Source of the DNA: Methanoregula sp.
GTDB taxonomy: Archaea > Halobacteriota > Methanomicrobia > Methanomicrobiales > Methanospirillaceae
Reading direction: 5' to 3'
DNA length: 5,810 nt
NCBI GenBank assembly: GCA_003157895.1
Contig: PMKW01000189.1
Location: 1 to 5,810 of the forward strand
In this document: piece by piece, positions 1-5,810 of the stretch
How positions within the stretch are numbered: the first letter of the stretch is position 1
Layout: each line of letters opens with the position of its first letter
Program-made: the position numbers and the translations under genes
Notes under the pieces: model-generated
What the model was told of the DNA's origin: nothing
Databases searched by the model: none
What the model saw: the letters and a program-made list of their open reading frames with translations, nothing else

Positions 1-1658
1 GATTCACGACCATCTTCATGCACCTGTATTACTTCCCGATCGTGCTCCTGGCCTACCGCTACCTGTACCGCGGCCTTGTACCTGCAGCGCTCCTTTCGCT
101 CCTCTATGTCGCACAGGTGTATTTTTACAATCCCGGACAGCCCGATGTGATCGACGGCGCCTGGTACCGTTTCCTGGTGTTTGTCGGGATTGCAGCAGTT
201 ATCGCATATCTGTCCGAGCAGCTGATGAACCACCAGAAAGCCCTGGAGAAAAGTGAACGGAAGCTGAAACTGCACACGGATTTCACCTCAGACTGGGAAT
301 TCTGGATCGACACCGGGGGGAATTTCATGTACATAACTCCCTCCAGCAGGGCCATCACCGGCTACACCCCGGATGAATTTTTTGCAGATCCGGGGATGCT
401 GGTCCGGATACTACATCCGGATGACCGCGCTGCCTTCACCCGCCATCTGGAAACCTACCTGTCAGATTTCCGTTCCTCCACCTTAGAGTTCCGCATTATC
501 CGGAAAGACGGACAGACACGCTGGATCGAACATGTATGCCAGGCCATGTATGACCAACAGGGCACCCTGATAGGACGGCGGGGGAGCAACCGGGATATCA
601 CCGAACGCAGGAGGCTTGAGGGGAAACTCCATCTCCAGAACCAGATCTTCGACACCATTGCAGAAGGGATTTACCTGATCCGGACTGAAGATGGCATAAT
701 TGTCGAGACCAATTCCAAATTTGACCGGATGTTCGGGTATGAAAAAGGCGAGCTTATCGGCAAACACGTCTCTGTGGTGAATGCGCCGCAGGAAACGAAG
801 AGCCCGATGGATACTGCCGGGGAGATCATGAGCGTCCTCAACGCTCGGGGGGAGTGGCGGGGAGAATTCAGAACCATAAAAAAAGACGGGACAATATTCT
901 GGTGTCTTGCTGTCGTGTCCACGTTTAACCATCCCGAATTCGGGAACGTCTGGATCGCAGCGCATACCGATATCACAGAACGCAGGAGAATGGAGGATGC
1001 GCTCCGGCAGGCAAACGAGAAGATTACCATGCTCTCTTCCATCACGCGCCACGATATCCGCAACCAGCTCATGGCATTGCGCGGCTACCTTGAACTCTCC
1101 CGGAACAAAATTTCGGACCCGGTTGTCCTTGAATACCTTGAAAAGGAGGATCGCGCTGCCGAAGCGATTGGCCGGCAGATCGAGTTTACGAAGTATTACG
1201 AAGATATCGGGGTCAATGCCCCGGAATGGCAGGATATCGCCCGGCTGGTCCGTGCGGCAGCAGCGCAGCTGGCCCTGCCGGATACGACAACGGTGATCAT
1301 CGATATTCCCCCCCTGGTGGTATTTGCCGACAGGCTTATCGAGAAGGTATTCTACAATCTTTTAGAGAACACGCTCCGCCACGGGGGACCGGTCACGCGG
1401 ATCCAGCTCTCCTTCCGGGAAACGGACCCGGGTGCCGAGATCGTGTACGAGGACAACGGGGTCGGGATCCCCTCCAAGGACAAAACCCGTCTCTTCCAGA
1501 AAGGGTTTGGTAAAAATACCGGTCTTGGCCTCTTCCTCTCGCGGGAGATCCTGGCGATCACCGGCATTACGATCCAAGAAGACGGGGATCCCGGGAAGGG
1601 TGTGCGGTTCGTGATCGCTGTTCCCAAAGACGGATACCGGCTCTCCGGAAAAACCTGA
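1..1658 (+). CDS. Membrane-bound PAS-PAS sensor histidine kinase (5' end outside window)
   Basis: Sensor kinase that would autophosphorylate a histidine in response to a signal and pass the phosphate to an unseen response regulator. The frame is open to the left edge (the first whole codon is at base 3) and the codons before the first ATG at 18 (FTTIF) continue a hydrophobic segment, so the true start is probably upstream. Counting from that ATG, which leaves 546 residues, there are hydrophobic segments near 1-16, 19-36 and 51-67, a short charged linker at 70-85, PAS domain 1 about 86-200 (ending DITERRRLE), and PAS domain 2 about 205-325 (ending DITERRRME). The phosphoacceptor box is SITRHDIRNQ with His345. 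The GHKL ATPase shows an N box NLLENTLRHG (447-456), a G1 box DNGVGIP (479-485) and a G2 box GKNTGLGL (498-505), so the catalytic core looks intact. There is no receiver domain at the C-terminus. The ligand cannot be deduced. It is convergent with rad50, so functional linkage to DNA repair is not implied. Confidence 0.93.
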   Translation, partial: FTTIFMHLYYFPIVLLAYRYLYRGLVPAALLSLLYVAQVYFYNPGQPDVIDGAWYRFLVFVGIAAVIAYLSEQLMNHQKALEKSERKLKLHTDFTSDWEFWIDTGGNFMYITPSSRAITGYTPDEFFADPGMLVRILHPDDRAAFTRHLETYLSDFRSSTLEFRIIRKDGQTRWIEHVCQAMYDQQGTLIGRRGSNRDITERRRLEGKLHLQNQIFDTIAEGIYLIRTEDGIIVETNSKFDRMFGYEKGELIGKHVSVVNAPQETKSPMDTAGEIMSVLNARGEWRGEFRTIKKDGTIFWCLAVVSTFNHPEFGNVWIAAHTDITERRRMEDALRQANEKITMLSSITRHDIRNQLMALRGYLELSRNKISDPVVLEYLEKEDRAAEAIGRQIEFTKYYEDIGVNAPEWQDIARLVRAAAAQLALPDTTTVIIDIPPLVVFADRLIEKVFYNLLENTLRHGGPVTRIQLSFRETDPGAEIVYEDNGVGIPSKDKTRLFQKGFGKNTGLGLFLSREILAITGITIQEDGDPGKGVRFVIAVPKDGYRLSGKT

Positions 1659-1680
1659 ACCGCTGCCCGGGATCTTTTTG
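1648..1680. terminator. Convergent T-tract terminator region between kinase and rad50
   Basis: The kinase stop (1656-1658) and the rad50 stop (1692-1694) face each other across 33 bp. On the + strand a T5 run (1675-1679) follows the kinase stop after a CCCGGG palindrome (1666-1671). On the minus strand a T5 run (1653-1649) lies about 40 nt past the rad50 stop, inside the kinase 3' end. Archaeal RNA polymerase terminates mainly at U-rich tracts, so these are plausible terminators for both transcripts. The runs are short and no strong hairpin adjoins them. Confidence 0.4.
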
Positions 1681-1691
1681 ATTCCGTTTCC

Positions 1692-4127
1692 TTACTCCAC
1701 TTCCCTGATCCGGCTCGCGTTGTCCGCGCCCATCTCAATCTGAAGCGTGTTTTCAAACTCGCCCTGCATCTCCGCGATGTGGGAGATGAGGAGGATCTGC
1801 GGGAAGCGGGACTCCTGCGTGCGGAGTGCAGTGAGGAGGTTGTTTCTCCGCTCCTCGTCCTGGCTCCCGAAGATCTCGTCGAAGATGAGGAAGGTTGACT
1901 CGTGCACCTGGTGGAGCTCGGCAAGGTAGCGGGAGAGGGCAATTCTCAATGCGACCGCAATGTCATCCTGCTCGCCGCCGCTGAAGCGCTCGATGGGGAA
2001 GTCGTTGTCCACGTCGCGGACGAGGAGGTTGAAGTCCTCGTCAAGGAGCACCTGCTCGTACCTGCCGCCCGTGATCTCGCTGATGATCCGGCTGACTTCT
2101 CCTTCGAGCCGGCTCCGGACTACCTGCATGAGGTAGACGACATACTCTGAAATGAGCGTGCGGGTGAGCTTAAGGAGTTCGATCTCGTCACTGAGATCTT
2201 TTACCTGCTCCTGTAACGTGGCGATCTGAGTCGCTGCACGTTTGTACTCCGCAATCTTCTGTTCGGTGAATTGAAGTTCTTTTTTGGCTCCTTCAATGGC
2301 AATTTCCTCGTTTTGCAGGGCTGCGTCGGTCTCTGCGACTGCTGCTTCGAGCTTTGCTGCTTCTGCCGGATCGAACACAGCGGCTTTGATCTCGTCTCTC
2401 AGTTTTTCGAGTTCTGCGGTGCGTCCCGCGATCTTGGCGGTGATACCGGCAAGCTGCTCCTTTGCCATCTGCCCCTGCCCGATCTTCTTCCCGAGTTCGA
2501 TGAACCGGAGCTGCACCTTCTGCACTTCCGCACTCTCCCGCTCGCAGGCCAGGAATGCCTTCTCATCGTACCCGAGTTGTGCAAGGGATTCTGTGAGGGC
2601 TTTATGGACACCCTCTTTTGTCTTCTGCTTTGCAACGAGTCCTGAAAGCTCCTCTTCGTACACAGGTTTCTGCCGGAGTTTCTCCGTGATCGTCCGGAAC
2701 GCATCGAGCGCCGGCTTCAGGGTTTCGATGCCGGCCTTCTCTTTTTGGAGACTCTCCTGCCGCGAGAGGTCGGCGACTGCCTTGCCCTCAAGCTCGTTCA
2801 GCTTTTTTGCAAACTCCGCCCCGATACTCCCGAAATGGTCCACCAGCTTCTGCCGGCAGAGCGGGCAGACCCCTTCAGCGCCGGCGTCCCGGATCGTCTT
2901 CTGGTCGGATGCGATCTTCTCCCGCTCTTCCTGGTAGTGTGCCAGCCGGGTGGTGAGGGTGCCGCTCTGCCGGTTAATCTCCGCGAGCCGGTAACTGACG
3001 GCTGTCTCGAGCCGGCTCTCCGCGATATCTCCTGCGCCGAGGCCGGCCCGGATCTGCGTTACGAGCCCGGCCTTCTTCTGCTCATCCGCATCGAGAGCTT
3101 TGATGAGAGTTCGCTGCTTCTCTGCCCTTACCGTGAGATCGGCGATCTCTTTTATGACAAAACCGAGCTCCGCACTGAGCCGGAGGTGTTCGCTCTTCTT
3201 CTCCCGCATCGCGTCGAGCCGCTGCTTCACTTCCCCAAATGACGCGGCGGTCTTCCCGATCCGTTGGAACTCGGCGTCCTCTTCGGCAAGCAGGGCGATC
3301 GAGGCTTCGAGTTTCTTTGCCTGTGCGGTATCCGCGTCCCGCTCTTTTTCGAGATTCTGCTGCTGCTGGAGGAGCCGGTTGTATGCGAGCTTCTTCTCGG
3401 CAAGGATCTTCTGTTGTTCATGGAGTCCTGCCCGCTCTTTCTTCTTACGATCCCTCACCTTCCCATGCTCCGCGATGGCTGCCTGGAACTTACCGACGGA
3501 TTTAAGGAGGCCTGCCAGTTCTTCTTCGCTCTGCCGGCCGGCAAGGGCTTCGAGAGTTCCGGTCATCTTCTGGAGCCCGGCCGTCTTTTCTTCGGCCTGC
3601 TCCTTTAAGATCTTCTGGCTCTCGGTGTTCAGGTAATCGATCCCGAGCGCCCGGAGGAACCACTCCTTCCTTTTTCCGGGCGTGTTCTCCAGGAGCGTGA
3701 GGAGGTCCTTCTGGGCCGCGTAGATGGTGTTTTTAAAGTCCACCGGCCCCATGCCCAGCGTCCGCTTCACCTCGGTCTCGACCGGGCCCACCTCTTTTGC
3801 AACCAGCTTTTTGTTCCGGTAAAACTCTGCTTCGTGCGTAACGGTCTTTCCTTTTCTGAAGCTCCGGATGATCTTATACGTGTCCCCTCCGATACGGAAG
3901 TCAAGAACGACTTCGCACTTCTCCTTTGGCAACGCGAAGCTGGAGACAAGGTAGTCGCCGGAAATCCCGGTCGCCTTCACGCCGTACAGCGCGAAGAAGA
4001 TGGCGGAGACCAGGCTCGACTTGCCCGTGCCGTTGTTCCCGAGGATACCCGTGATGCCGTCCCTGAACTCGATCTCCGCGTCCCGGAACCTTTTGAAGTT
4101 TTTGAGGATGAGACGGTCGAGGATCAT
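1692..4127 (-). CDS. rad50: DNA double-strand break repair ATPase Rad50
   Basis: SMC-like ABC ATPase that with Mre11 binds and tethers broken DNA ends and controls Mre11 nuclease access by ATP binding. It is 811 residues, within the range of archaeal Rad50. The N-terminal lobe has MILDRLILKNFKRF and a Walker A GNNGTGKSS (30-38), with a Q-loop at YAAQKD (Gln139). Residues about 170-650 are Glu/Lys/Ala/Gln-rich coiled coil, interrupted by the zinc hook CPLC (Cys421, Cys424; bases 2856-2867), where two Rad50 molecules would share a zinc ion. The C-terminal lobe carries the ABC signature FSGGEQ (715-720), Walker B FLIFDE (746-751), D-loop GSQD (754-757) and H-loop His783. No key residue is missing. 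The ATG at 4127 fits the family N-terminus, and an in-frame TAA upstream at about base 4176 with no start codon between leaves no better start. The Shine-Dalgarno match is weak (GTGAT just upstream). The ATG overlaps the stop of the small upstream frame as ATGA, which suggests translational coupling within an mre11-rad50 operon. Confidence 0.97.
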   Translation of the reverse strand: MILDRLILKNFKRFRDAEIEFRDGITGILGNNGTGKSSLVSAIFFALYGVKATGISGDYLVSSFALPKEKCEVVLDFRIGGDTYKIIRSFRKGKTVTHEAEFYRNKKLVAKEVGPVETEVKRTLGMGPVDFKNTIYAAQKDLLTLLENTPGKRKEWFLRALGIDYLNTESQKILKEQAEEKTAGLQKMTGTLEALAGRQSEEELAGLLKSVGKFQAAIAEHGKVRDRKKKERAGLHEQQKILAEKKLAYNRLLQQQQNLEKERDADTAQAKKLEASIALLAEEDAEFQRIGKTAASFGEVKQRLDAMREKKSEHLRLSAELGFVIKEIADLTVRAEKQRTLIKALDADEQKKAGLVTQIRAGLGAGDIAESRLETAVSYRLAEINRQSGTLTTRLAHYQEEREKIASDQKTIRDAGAEGVCPLCRQKLVDHFGSIGAEFAKKLNELEGKAVADLSRQESLQKEKAGIETLKPALDAFRTITEKLRQKPVYEEELSGLVAKQKTKEGVHKALTESLAQLGYDEKAFLACERESAEVQKVQLRFIELGKKIGQGQMAKEQLAGITAKIAGRTAELEKLRDEIKAAVFDPAEAAKLEAAVAETDAALQNEEIAIEGAKKELQFTEQKIAEYKRAATQIATLQEQVKDLSDEIELLKLTRTLISEYVVYLMQVVRSRLEGEVSRIISEITGGRYEQVLLDEDFNLLVRDVDNDFPIERFSGGEQDDIAVALRIALSRYLAELHQVHESTFLIFDEIFGSQDEERRNNLLTALRTQESRFPQILLISHIAEMQGEFENTLQIEMGADNASRIREVE

Positions 4128-4462
4128 GCAATCACACTGCGGGAGCGCTGTGAGGGATAACCGGTCCCGCTGGCGTTATTTCGATTTTTCATTGACGCTC
4201 TCTGGGGCTTTGCCCTCGCCGCGTGGGCAGCTCCCGGTTGCGATACCGACGGATTACCGGTACTTTTGCCGGATCTATCGCATTGTAACCACCCGACAAT
4301 TCCGATCGCCCGTCCAGATAACCGTACCTGCCCCGCCGTGCCGCGGAGCGGCCCTGAGGCGGGGAGCCCCCGTATCTCCACCTTTTCAACCGGGTTCCGG
4401 GGTTGCCCGTAATATCCGGTGATCCTCCCAGTGACGGGATCCCCCTTGGCAATTGAGATCAT
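4124..4462 (-). CDS. Hypothetical 112-residue ORF exactly bridging mre11 and rad50
   Basis: I do not recognise this product. The frame fills the interval between mre11 and rad50 exactly: its ATG (4462-4460) overlaps the mre11 TGA (4461-4459) as ATGA, and its own TGA (4126-4124) overlaps the rad50 ATG (4127-4125) as ATGA. A GGGAG Shine-Dalgarno-like sequence lies 8 nt before the ATG, inside the mre11 3' end. The geometry favours a coupled operon gene. Against it, the protein is strongly basic (about 12 or more Arg, only about 4 acidic residues), rich in Gly, Ser and Arg, and its second half looks disordered. By hand count GC3 is about 70% in the first 50 codons and about 56% in the rest. Another minus-strand frame (4452-4189, TTG start) and a plus-strand frame are also open here, so an absence of stops is weak evidence. 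There is no signal peptide, membrane segment or metal motif. It could be a small Mre11/Rad50-linked protein or merely structured spacer. Confidence 0.35.
   Translation of the reverse strand: MISIAKGDPVTGRITGYYGQPRNPVEKVEIRGLPASGPLRGTAGQVRLSGRAIGIVGWLQCDRSGKSTGNPSVSQPGAAHAARAKPQRASMKNRNNASGTGYPSQRSRSVIA
4331..4364 (-). repeat. Strong nested GC-rich inverted repeat in the mre11-rad50 interval
   Basis: On the minus strand, which is the sense of the operon, an outer arm CCCCGCC pairs perfectly with GGCGGGG (7 bp). Inside it GCCGC pairs with GCGGC (5 bp) around a TCC loop, with an asymmetric 5/2 internal bulge between the two stems. All twelve pairs are G-C, so the RNA hairpin should be very stable. 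No U-tract follows, so it does not look like a simple terminator. It could slow ribosomes or polymerase, protect or direct cleavage of the dicistronic mRNA, or be a by-product of local GC richness. Its presence within a proposed coding frame argues mildly for a noncoding role. Confidence 0.55.
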
Positions 4463-5601
4463 TCCCCCAGCTCCCGGTGCTCGTCCATCACGGACTGCAG
4501 GACTTCCTTCCCGCGGGAAAGGGCGAATTCCTTCTGCTTTGCCGAGAGCTGCTTCTTCCCGATGAACCCCTCAAACTCCTGCAGGTAGTCGATCATCCGG
4601 ATATCCTGCTGGAGCGGGACCGGCCGGTCCTCATCCTCCCTCTTCTCATGGATCTTCAGGTCGAGAAGATTCTCGCGGACGCCGGCAAGGTCCCTCATAT
4701 CGATTCCCTTCCCGTGCTCCCGCGCAAGCCCGTCCAGCGTCACCTGGGCCATCGCGTACAGTGGCAGGTGCTTTGCCATAACGCGGCTGATGATCTCTTC
4801 CGTGATATCCCCGGGGTGCACGCCCGCACACCGGATCGTCCCGAGATCGGCCATCGGCGTCTTCGGCAGGTCCAGGTGCTGCACTTCGTGCCGGCCCGGG
4901 TCGGTGAGCAGGCCGCCTTTCTCATCCTTAATCTCGCCATACGTGAGGAACTCCGTGGAGCCGGAGTACCATGCATTGTCCGTGATCCGGCACTGGCGGT
5001 GGTAGTGGCCGAGCGCGATGTAATCGAAATTTTCACTCAGGATTGTGCCGTCCAACTCGTGTTCTGCAACCGTGGCGAGCCGTTTGTCATTTATCTGTGT
5101 TGCGAGGCCATGGGTTACGAGGACGTTGTTGTGCTTTCCGGAAAGCTCAATCTGGTCGTACGCTGTGCGGTAGTCTTCCACGCGGAGCATGTTCGGGATC
5201 AGGTGGAAGATCGTATCGCCGATCTCCACTTTTTCGTACCTGAAACGAAAGGCCGCAGTTATCTCTGAGGGATGGTAGGTCAGGACCTCGTACGGCGAGG
5301 ACGTATACCGGGTCTTGGTCATGCTGTGGTTGCCCGCAATAATCACCAGCGGGATGCCTGCAGCGTGAAGCCTTTCGAGTGCTTCGAGAACGGTTGTGTA
5401 GGCTTTGGTTTTGGGTTTTACGGTGTCGAAGAGGTCGCCTGCGTGTACGAGGACGTCGGGTTTTTGTTGTATTATAACATCAATCGCTGACAGGAAATTT
5501 TCATAGATCTGTTTTTCCCTGAGGTTCATCCCGGACTCAGGATCGAGTCGTGAAAAAGCGGCCAGACCGAGATGCGTGTCAGCGATGTGGATGAGTTTCA
5601 T
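4459..5601 (-). CDS. mre11: DNA repair exonuclease/endonuclease Mre11
   Basis: Metal-dependent (Mn) nuclease subunit of the Mre11-Rad50 complex, which processes DNA double-strand ends. It is 380 residues, close to the archaeal family size. The calcineurin-like phosphoesterase motifs are all present: DTH (Asp8, His10), GDLFD (Asp56), GNH (Asn91, His92), THG (His164) and GHYH (His199, His201), which together account for the two-metal site. The residue after GNH is Ser rather than the more usual Asp. A capping region follows at about 215-320. The C-terminal basic helical stretch at about 335-375 (IDYLQEFEGFIGKKQL onward) is where archaeal Mre11 normally docks the base of the Rad50 coiled coil. 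The start at 5601 gives the classic MKLIHIADTHLG N-terminus. No Shine-Dalgarno sequence precedes it, and a TATA box sits about 32 nt upstream, so the mRNA is probably leaderless or nearly so. It is upstream of rad50 on the same strand, and its stop overlaps the next ATG as ATGA. Confidence 0.97.
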   Translation of the reverse strand: MKLIHIADTHLGLAAFSRLDPESGMNLREKQIYENFLSAIDVIIQQKPDVLVHAGDLFDTVKPKTKAYTTVLEALERLHAAGIPLVIIAGNHSMTKTRYTSSPYEVLTYHPSEITAAFRFRYEKVEIGDTIFHLIPNMLRVEDYRTAYDQIELSGKHNNVLVTHGLATQINDKRLATVAEHELDGTILSENFDYIALGHYHRQCRITDNAWYSGSTEFLTYGEIKDEKGGLLTDPGRHEVQHLDLPKTPMADLGTIRCAGVHPGDITEEIISRVMAKHLPLYAMAQVTLDGLAREHGKGIDMRDLAGVRENLLDLKIHEKREDEDRPVPLQQDIRMIDYLQEFEGFIGKKQLSAKQKEFALSRGKEVLQSVMDEHRELGE

Positions 5602-5626
5602 CTGATAGTTGTTAATGGAATTTTAT

Positions 5627-5652
5627 GGGATATAAGGGGGTAGGGGGTGGGG
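5627..5652 (+). other. Canonical G-quadruplex motif overlapping the mre11 promoter
   Basis: Four G-runs lie on the plus strand: GGG (5627-5629), GGGGG (5636-5640), GGGGG (5643-5647) and GGGG (5649-5652), with loops of 6, 2 and 1 nt. This satisfies the usual G3+N1-7 pattern. The first loop, ATATAA, is exactly the TATA box of the minus-strand mre11 promoter, so folding of the template strand would compete with TBP binding. The motif is seen directly; folding in the cell and any regulatory effect are inference. Confidence 0.5.
5630..5635 (-). promoter_or_regulatory. Probable TATA box of the mre11-rad50 transcript
   Basis: The minus strand reads TTATAT here, centred about 31-32 nt before the mre11 ATG (5601). 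Archaeal TATA boxes centre about 25-27 nt before the transcription start, which would place initiation near 5606 and leave a leader of only about 5 nt. The absence of a Shine-Dalgarno match in the 20 nt before the ATG agrees with a near-leaderless mRNA. The immediately upstream bases are a C-run rather than the purine-rich BRE consensus, so TFB recruitment may be weak or helped by an activator. Confidence 0.55.
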
Positions 5653-5686
5653 TGAAAATGAGGATGTATTTTTCTGGTACCAATAC

Positions 5687-5706
5687 CCGGGAAATCACCT
5701 TCCCGG
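5687..5706 (-). repeat. Perfect 7-bp inverted repeat after the oxidoreductase gene
   Basis: CCGGGAA (5687-5693) and TTCCCGG (5700-5706) form a perfect hairpin with a 6-nt loop, which reads GGTGAT on the minus strand. It begins 21 nt beyond the stop of the minus-strand oxidoreductase and lies upstream of the mre11 promoter. No U-tract follows it on the minus strand, so a role as an intrinsic terminator is uncertain; it could instead be an mRNA 3'-end stabiliser. A TGGTACCA palindrome (5675-5682) lies just beyond it. Confidence 0.4.
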
Positions 5707-5726
5707 CACATCATAGCCGTCCGACA

Positions 5727-5810
5727 TTATTTCCCGAAATATTCCGCAACTTTTTTCAGCTGCGACTGGATCGGGAGGCCCTGGGGACATTTCTCCTCGC
5801 ATTCCCCGCA
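5727..5810 (-). CDS. C-terminus of an iron-sulfur aldo/keto reductase (partial)
   Basis: Only the last 27 codons and the TAA stop are in the window, and the frame runs off the right edge. The residues begin CGECEEKCPQGLPI and end VAEYFGK. The spacing Cys-x2-Cys-x3-Cys-Pro is a ferredoxin-like 4Fe-4S half-site, the fourth cysteine being expected a few residues upstream, outside the window. This CxECEEKCPQxxPI...F ending is characteristic of the C-terminal 4Fe-4S domain of methanogen aldo/keto reductases (the COG1453 type), which carry a TIM-barrel oxidoreductase domain in front. The substrate is unknown. Another 4Fe-4S protein with the same tail cannot be excluded from so short a piece. It lies on the same strand as mre11, 125 bp upstream, with a probable separate promoter for mre11 between them. 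Confidence 0.72.
   Translation of the reverse strand, partial: CGECEEKCPQGLPIQSQLKKVAEYFGK

Noticed and set aside
581..630. Repeated DITERRR motif in the kinase (residues 193-199 and 318-324) as a possible duplication artefact
   Set aside because: DITERRR is the normal end of the PAC subdomain, and the two PAS domains differ elsewhere, so this is ordinary domain repetition.
1352..1942. Minus-strand 196-codon frame spanning the kinase 3' end and the rad50 3' end
   Set aside because: Its translation is Ser/Arg/Pro-rich, typical of an out-of-frame shadow, and it overlaps two well-supported genes.
4240..4300. DRSGKST stretch in the bridging ORF as a possible Walker A motif
   Set aside because: The required glycine five residues before the GK is Gln, and no Walker B or other NTPase feature follows in 112 residues.
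4154..4420. Three similar words on the minus strand, ACCGGATATT, ACCGGTAATCC and ACCGGTTATCC (4420-4411, 4261-4251, 4165-4154)
   Set aside because: They are only 10-12 bp, imperfect and unevenly spaced (about 159 and 96 bp). CCGG-containing words are common in this DNA, so they are not a convincing repeat array or operator set.
4000..4422. Plus-strand 140-codon frame across the rad50 start and the interval
   Set aside because: It overlaps the conserved Walker A region of rad50 on the opposite strand, has no visible promoter or ribosome binding site, and has shadow-like composition.
4189..4452. Alternative minus-strand 87-codon frame in the mre11-rad50 interval (TTG start)
   Set aside because: It needs a TTG start, does not link to rad50, and its third-position GC in the second half (about 56%) is no better than the ATG-started frame.
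4124..4462. Possible tRNA, CRISPR or insertion sequence in the mre11-rad50 interval
   Set aside because: No cloverleaf with a T-arm GTTCRA sequence, no regularly spaced repeats, and no terminal inverted repeats or target duplication at the edges.
4453..5268. Plus-strand 271-codon open frame antisense to mre11
   Set aside because: It lies wholly opposite a gene with all Mre11 motifs. Long antisense frames are expected where third codon positions are GC-rich, and its translation shows no recognisable domain.

Overview
The window looks like a chromosomal segment of a methanogenic euryarchaeon, most likely Methanomicrobiales (Methanoregula-like). The grounds are an archaeal Mre11/Rad50 pair, a PAS histidine kinase with the RHDIRNQ-type phosphoacceptor box common in these methanogens, a ferredoxin-like C-terminus typical of methanogen aldo/keto reductases, moderately GC-rich DNA with GC-rich third codon positions, and an archaeal TATA-type promoter rather than -35/-10 boxes. 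The genus is inference from protein style only.

Layout. Bases 1-1658 (+) hold the 3' part of a membrane-anchored sensor histidine kinase: membrane segments, two PAS domains, a phosphoacceptor helix and a GHKL ATPase. Its reading frame runs off the left edge. A 33-bp spacer separates it from a convergent minus-strand DNA-repair locus. Read in the direction of transcription (right to left), that locus is mre11 (5601-4459), then a roughly 330-bp interval, then rad50 (4127-1692). At the far right, the last 27 codons of a minus-strand iron-sulfur aldo/keto reductase enter the window (5810-5727), followed by a 125-bp spacer that carries the likely mre11 promoter.

How the genes work together. Mre11 (Mn-dependent nuclease) and Rad50 (ABC-type ATPase with a zinc-hook coiled coil) form the complex that recognises and processes DNA double-strand ends. 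All hallmark catalytic residues are present in both. Neither herA nor nurA, the usual archaeal end-resection partners, is next to them here: rad50 meets the convergent kinase and mre11 follows the oxidoreductase.

The most interesting spot is the mre11-rad50 interval. One 112-codon minus-strand frame fills it exactly. Its ATG overlaps the mre11 stop as ATGA, and its TGA overlaps the rad50 start as ATGA, which is the geometry of a translationally coupled three-gene operon. The predicted protein is basic, low in acidic residues and unlike anything I recognise, and its codon usage is weaker than that of its neighbours. It could be a real small gene or an accidental open frame in structured spacer DNA; the interval also contains a strong nested GC-rich hairpin. 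A second point is the mre11 promoter, where the TATA box forms the first loop of a canonical four-run G-quadruplex motif on the opposite (template) strand.
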